NCBI RefSeq assembly: GCF_014356525.2
Contig: NC_052510.1
Span: 18,271,999-18,335,998, forward strand
DNA length: 64,000 nt
From: Nilaparvata lugens
Lineage: Eukaryota > Arthropoda > Insecta > Hemiptera > Delphacidae
Reading direction: 5' to 3'
Shown: piece by piece, positions 59,658 through 64,000 of the stretch
Numbering within the stretch: the first letter of the stretch is position 1
Layout: every line of letters begins with the position of its first letter
Made by a program: the position numbers and the translations under genes
The notes under the pieces: model-generated
The model's input: the letters and a program-made list of their open reading frames with translations, nothing else
Told to the model about the DNA's origin: nothing
Database searches by the model: none

Positions 59658-60626
59658 ATTCTAGAAATAGTAGAATATGAGCAAGCTATGGGCAGGCTTA
59701 CTTATAGTTTTTTTTAAATAAATTTCACCCGATTAGACAACTTTAAATCATTCCCTTCTTTATCAAGTATCTGTAAATTTTACAGATTTGTCATATTGAA
59801 AGCAATAATATTATAAATAATATATTAAAGTGCAATTCATGTTAGTTTTAATGCCGATCCGAGTTCCTTAATAAGAAGAGTTGATTACTCCAATTATGAT
59901 TCCTGAGAGCTTACTCTCCACCATTTCCCATATGATTTGATACTGGCACTGAATGTAAGCTAGAAAGCCACTTAATTATTGCTTATTGGATAAGCCTTCT
60001 TATCTATAGGCTGGAGTAACATCCAAATCCTATGCAAGTTTCTCAAATCCATAGAATATAGGTTATAATTAGGTTATCTATACTTGTATAGGATTTGGAT
60101 GTTACTCCAGCCTATAGATATAATCTATATTCTATAGATTTGAGAAAATTCTCCAGCCTATAGATAAGAAGGCTTATCCAATAAGCAATAATTAAGTAGC
60201 TTTCTAGCTTACATTCAGTGTCAGTATCAAATCAATCAATCATTCATTATGTACATGAAAAAGTCAAAAACTAAAAACTAACTTTAAGCTGAAGAGAAAT
60301 AGTGACTGTTTGAAATTCATTTTTTACAGTAAACTCATTACAGTAAATCATATGGGAAATGGTGGAGAGTAAGCTCTCAGGAATCATAATTGGAATAATC
60401 AACTCTTCTTATTTAGGAACTCGAATCAGCATTAAAACTAACATGAATTGCACTTTAATATATTATTTATAATATTATTGCTTTCAATATGACAAAAATG
60501 TGAAATTTACAGATACTTGATAAAGAAGGGAATGATTTAAAGTTGTCTAATCGGGTGAAATTTATTTTTAAAAAAACTATAAGTAGGCCTACCTATAGCT
60601 TGCTCATATTTTACTATTTCTAGAAT
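59658..60626. repeat. Large foldback of about 970 bp with a nested insertion
   Basis: The left arm starts ATTCTAGAAATAGTA at 59658 and the right arm ends with its complement at 60626. Pairing continues through TTTAAATCATTCCCTTCTTT, TGCAATTCATGTTAGTTTTA, CCACCATTTCCCATATGATTT and TAAGCCTTCTTATCTATAGG, giving arms of about 400 bp. The right arm has about 110 extra bases (about 60233-60345), with AAATCA on both sides, that the left arm lacks. No ORF is present. Confidence 0.9.
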
Positions 60627-60721
60627 ATAGACCATTTGAAAACATGCATTAATAAGTTTGATGAGAGGCCAGAGGATTGAATAAAAATCTGACAACTTCT
60701 TGTGTTGAAACAAAAAAAAAG

Positions 60722-60727
60722 TTTATT
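60722..60727 (-). terminator. Poly(A) signal of the 117-aa Cys-rich gene
   Basis: Minus strand AATAAA about 130 bp beyond the stop at 60857. Confidence 0.55.
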
Positions 60728-60856
60728 CCAGAAGTATTAACATGAGGATCAGCGAATTTAGTTGTGGTATATTTCGGAAATAATGGAGAGGTGTGTTGCA
60801 AATATTATCATGACAGACAACATTACTTTTTAGAAATGGGGAAGCATTTTGGTTGC

Positions 60857-62485
60857 TTAACAACAACAGCTGCAGCATGGCTGACAACAGCAGCAACATG
60901 GCTTGCAACAACAGCAGCATGGCTGGCAGCAGCAACAGCCACAACCACCACAACCGCTTCCGCAACCACCGCAACCGCATCCGCAACCACCGCAACCGCA
61001 ACCGCAACCACCGCATCCGCAACCTCCACATCCGCATCCACAGCTACCCTTGATAACGACAGCGGTCTTGCCGCAGCTCTTGCAGCCGCAACCACAACCA
61101 CATCCTCCGCATCCGCATCCGCCGCAACCGCATCCGCAGCCGCAGGCAGAGACAGCCTGTCAATAGAAGTCGATTATCAGTGAAATTCACTCTCTTCATA
61201 CACTGAACTCCCATGTTATGCTTGAAGATGAAGATTCAATGCTATAGAAGTAGTGAAGCTGATGAAATGGTGGACAATATACTGGATATGAGCAAGTGAT
61301 TTACATATTGAATAGAATCCATCCATACACTCATAATTATTGATTTATTCATATATCCAAATTAGATCACCCAAGTGGATGTGTGGAAAATTATGTTTAA
61401 CTCATCTCCTCTTTGGAGAGTTTTGTAACTGATATTGTAAATGAATGAAAATGCAAATAAAGAACTTGAGTTTGAAGTAGTTTAAACCCTCTTCTATATA
61501 ATATTATCTATGAATGTTGAATGCATCCACTTGCATTCGATGTTAATAATAATAACATCATGTGACCTGACCCGCTCAGGTCTGGTTTCAGAGTTTTCAG
61601 TTTGCATTATTTTGATGCTGAGAGCATTCACTGGCTGGGATGATATGGATATGATTTTGTTGTTACACCCTTCTCAGTTACAGTTTACTAACTCAATTTC
61701 AGTTCATAAGAGATTTATACTGGTGTAACAGTCAAAACTGATATTTTTCAGAAAAGTTGGAGTGAGAATTTCAGGTACCTCAATCCAATATGCTATAGAT
61801 ATTCTGATAGATTCAAAGAGGATATTCATTGAGTGCATCGCTCAGATTTGGAAAATGAGGCGTGAATAAAAGCTTGAGATTTCGAGTAAAGCCATCCAGT
61901 TTCAGTTTTGTTGAGTGAGCTCTCTGTGTATTTGAAAATTCATAATAAGGTGGAGGAATATTTGTTAGTTTTTAAATCAATGTAATTGTAATATTCAAAA
62001 CTCATTTCTATTTTTATACTCATCAATATTTGACCATAAACCTGTTTATATTAACATGCATATTGAGAGGTGAGTAGAATTCAACACTCCTCTCACACAG
62101 AAAAAAACAATAACATAGTGCAATATTTACAATCGCTAATAATATCCAAATAGTGGCCTTATTAATTTCAATGATTGATTAGAAATAGTATAACCAATAT
62201 ATTACCAAATTTTGAGCTAATTAAAATTTTGTTATCAGCTCCACACTTCACAATGATGAATATGTATGAATTTTATTCTGAATTTCAGTTGATAAATGAA
62301 ACCAAAAATTATTTGATCACTCTTTTAAAATCATCCCATTATTTTGCACCACTCATTCTCATTCTACTAAACCAATTAGACTAAGTTGGAGTAGCCTAAC
62401 TAAGAGTAAGGAGTTAATTGTAGGAAATTACCTCAATGATAACAATGAGAGCGAGGAGAGAAGCAATGAGTGACTTGGCGGCCAT
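60857..62485 (-). CDS. Secreted Gly/Cys-rich protein, two exons, 117 aa
   Basis: Exon 1 is 62485-62432 (MAAKSLIASLLALIVIIE, donor GTAATT). Exon 2 is 61156-60857, acceptor CTTCTATTGACAG, phase 0, stop TAA. The mature part is nearly all CG and CGG units (AVSACGCGCGCGGCGCGG), with one cassette CKSCGKTAVVIKGSCGCG near residues 43-60; it ends in Cys runs ([24 protein letters not shown]). Only the GKTAVVIK form of the cassette is kept; the GDTIVIKEPDT form is missing, so this looks like the Gly-rich, minimal member. The signal exon is almost the same as those at 26228 and 62898. Overlapping Pro/Gln, Ala/Thr and Arg/Leu ORFs are shadows. Confidence 0.9.
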
Positions 62486-62535
62486 TTTACTGAATTTCTT
62501 TTTTCAGAAAGTGAGGAATTTTGAGGCGGGTATCG

Positions 62536-62543
62536 AATATATA
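62536..62543 (-). promoter_or_regulatory. TATA box of the 117-aa gene
   Basis: Minus strand TATATATT about 52 bp upstream of the ATG at 62485. Confidence 0.6.
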
Positions 62544-62829
62544 CCCATTCTCAACCTGGATATCACGAGGATATACCGTACTAGTGGAATCGATTAGACA
62601 TCGGAACATGACTCCGATTCATTTCAGTTTTATTTTTAACAAATTCAACACCAAACTTTCCAACTTATCACCAGTTTTTTCATAGTTGAAAAGTGTGAAA
62701 AATGTGGGATTACACGTAAAATGCAAACAAACGCCTGATAAAGCTGAAAGAACAATGGAACTTAAATTAGGAAAGGATATGATATTGATTTCCGTGACTG
62801 TGATTAAGTTGATTCTTGATGGAACTTAC

Positions 62830-62837
62830 TATAAAAT
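62830..62837 (+). promoter_or_regulatory. TATA box of the right-edge gene
   Basis: TATAAAAT about 61 bp upstream of the ATG at 62898; divergent from the gene at 62485. Confidence 0.65.
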
Positions 62838-62897
62838 ATCGTGTTACACTCCATCAACTACAATTGAATCGAAAAATCGATACAATACTTTTCAAAA

Positions 62898-62951
62898 ATG
62901 GCATCAAAGACAATCATCGCTGCTTTCCTCGCCCTTGTGGCCATCATTGAA
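62898..62951 (+). CDS. Signal-peptide exon of a secreted-protein gene cut by the right window edge
   Basis: ATG at 62898 reads MASKTIIAAFLALVAIIE, then a GTAAGT donor in phase 0. It differs from the signal exons at 62485 and 26228 by a few conservative changes, so the product is very probably another Cys-rich cassette protein. No matching second exon lies before 64000, implying an intron over 1 kb. Read-through past the donor gives a 122-codon ORF that is intron sequence. Confidence 0.78.
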
Positions 62952-64000
62952 GTAAGTCTCCTACACATAATGGACATTACTCGAAAATATTTATTCTGCA
63001 CAAATATTTCTGTTCACAATACCCATGCTCATGCATTCACTTATCATCTTCCAAACTTAGATATTCCGAATTCCCCTAATACATCAAATTTTCCTTTCAA
63101 AGAGAAGGAATACTATTCCCCAACAAAAGTAATTCAATTGAACACCTCGGGAAATTTCTACTCCTGTAGAATAAAAAATAAAATAAAAAATATTTTGAAC
63201 TTGGCCTCAATTACAAAACTTTCCAGTGAGGAAATTGTTATAATAATATTCAATAGTCTACATTAAACATATAATTTTGTTTGACATTTTTAATTCGAAC
63301 TTATGGAACTCAATTCCAACAAATGAAATAAAGTGAGTCTCGATATTTTTATTTTTTGATTACTTTTTCTTTCAATCATTGTCATGGATCGATAAGGATT
63401 CTTATATTCATACAATAGCCTAATGATGAAACATCTATGTTCAAGAATCAATAATAATAAATTTCAATCATATGAATTATGTTCAATATGTTCGTTTCAT
63501 TGCACGATGTTCAACTTTTGAAAATTATTTTGTCAATGTTTGAAGTTACATGGACTAATGTAATGTATAGTGAAAGTTGATTCTTTGTAATAGAACACTT
63601 TATTATTAGTAGAGGAAGGTAGATGAAATGAATTGAATAATCCTCGTGGATGCATCCTTCTAAACAATCCAAACCCATATAAATAGTTTAGGCTATTTAT
63701 AAAAAGTTTATTTAACTCTTATAAATTGTTTATCCATAATAAACAATATGTACTCATAATATGTTAGCTTGCATGAATCATAATTGCCACCAGTAGAATA
63801 GTTTTTTCTTGAGTATTCCCAGTCAAGTTCTTCCTCTCATTCAATTCACTTGTTGAAAGTTGCATGGAGTTCAATTGAACAAAAATTGAAAAGAGATGTA
63901 CTCAAAGTATTTTGGTAACTTTGGTAATGGAAATTAACTCCTGTCAGTGAAAATTATTGTATAATATTATTCTAATTTCTTTAAACGATGACTATATCGA
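62952..64000 (+). other. Intron of the right-edge gene
   Basis: AT-rich with no Cys-rich exon; the acceptor is expected beyond the window. Confidence 0.5.

Overview
The window is AT-rich eukaryotic nuclear DNA from an insect. Introns with GT/AG borders, TATA boxes 55-125 bp upstream of start codons, poly(A) signals, non-LTR retrotransposon remains, a tRNA-derived SINE and many short foldback (MITE-like) elements all point that way. The gene content (secreted Cys-rich proteins) and repeat style suggest a sap-feeding hemipteran, perhaps a planthopper; that is inference, since no gene here fixes the species.

The main content is a cluster of small genes built to one plan. Exon 1 encodes only a start codon and a signal peptide of 15-22 residues. 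A phase-0 intron of 0.8-3 kb follows, then a single second exon carries the whole mature protein. Left to right: a partial gene at 300-350 (-); Lys/Cys-rich gene 2593-4772 (-); a weak receptor-like gene 7660-9152 (-); the 896-residue amphipathic-repeat gene 9952-14932 (-); a lone exon with a TGF-beta-like Cys pattern 17359-17511 (-); Cys-rich genes 24978-26228 (-), 27927-31240 (-), 31918-33561 (+), 37731-39437 (-) and 43529-45924 (-); a 71-residue amphipathic peptide gene 47780-51023 (-); Cys-rich genes 52305-55032 (-), 56864-58201 (+) and 60857-62485 (-); and the signal exon of another gene, 62898-62951 (+), which runs off the right edge.

Six or seven of the Cys-rich proteins share a short non-Cys cassette, roughly KKCGDTIVIKEPDTCCC, with a sister form GKTAVVIK, set between runs of CGCG, CCQP or CCCCKP. 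The cassette and exon plan define a locally expanded family that resembles vertebrate keratin-associated proteins only in composition. I recognise no described family. A disulfide-cross-linked extracellular material such as sheath saliva, eggshell or cuticle coating is a reasonable guess, not something the sequence proves.

Spaces between genes and the long introns hold mobile-element debris: two non-LTR retrotransposon 3' ends (about 965-1590 and 19050-19643), a decayed IS630/Tc1/mariner-type transposase with DD41D spacing (20002-21074) lying between two apparently identical 179-bp copies of retrotransposon coding sequence, a 310-bp near-perfect palindrome (44711-45020), a roughly 970-bp foldback (59658-60626), and about ten smaller foldbacks.
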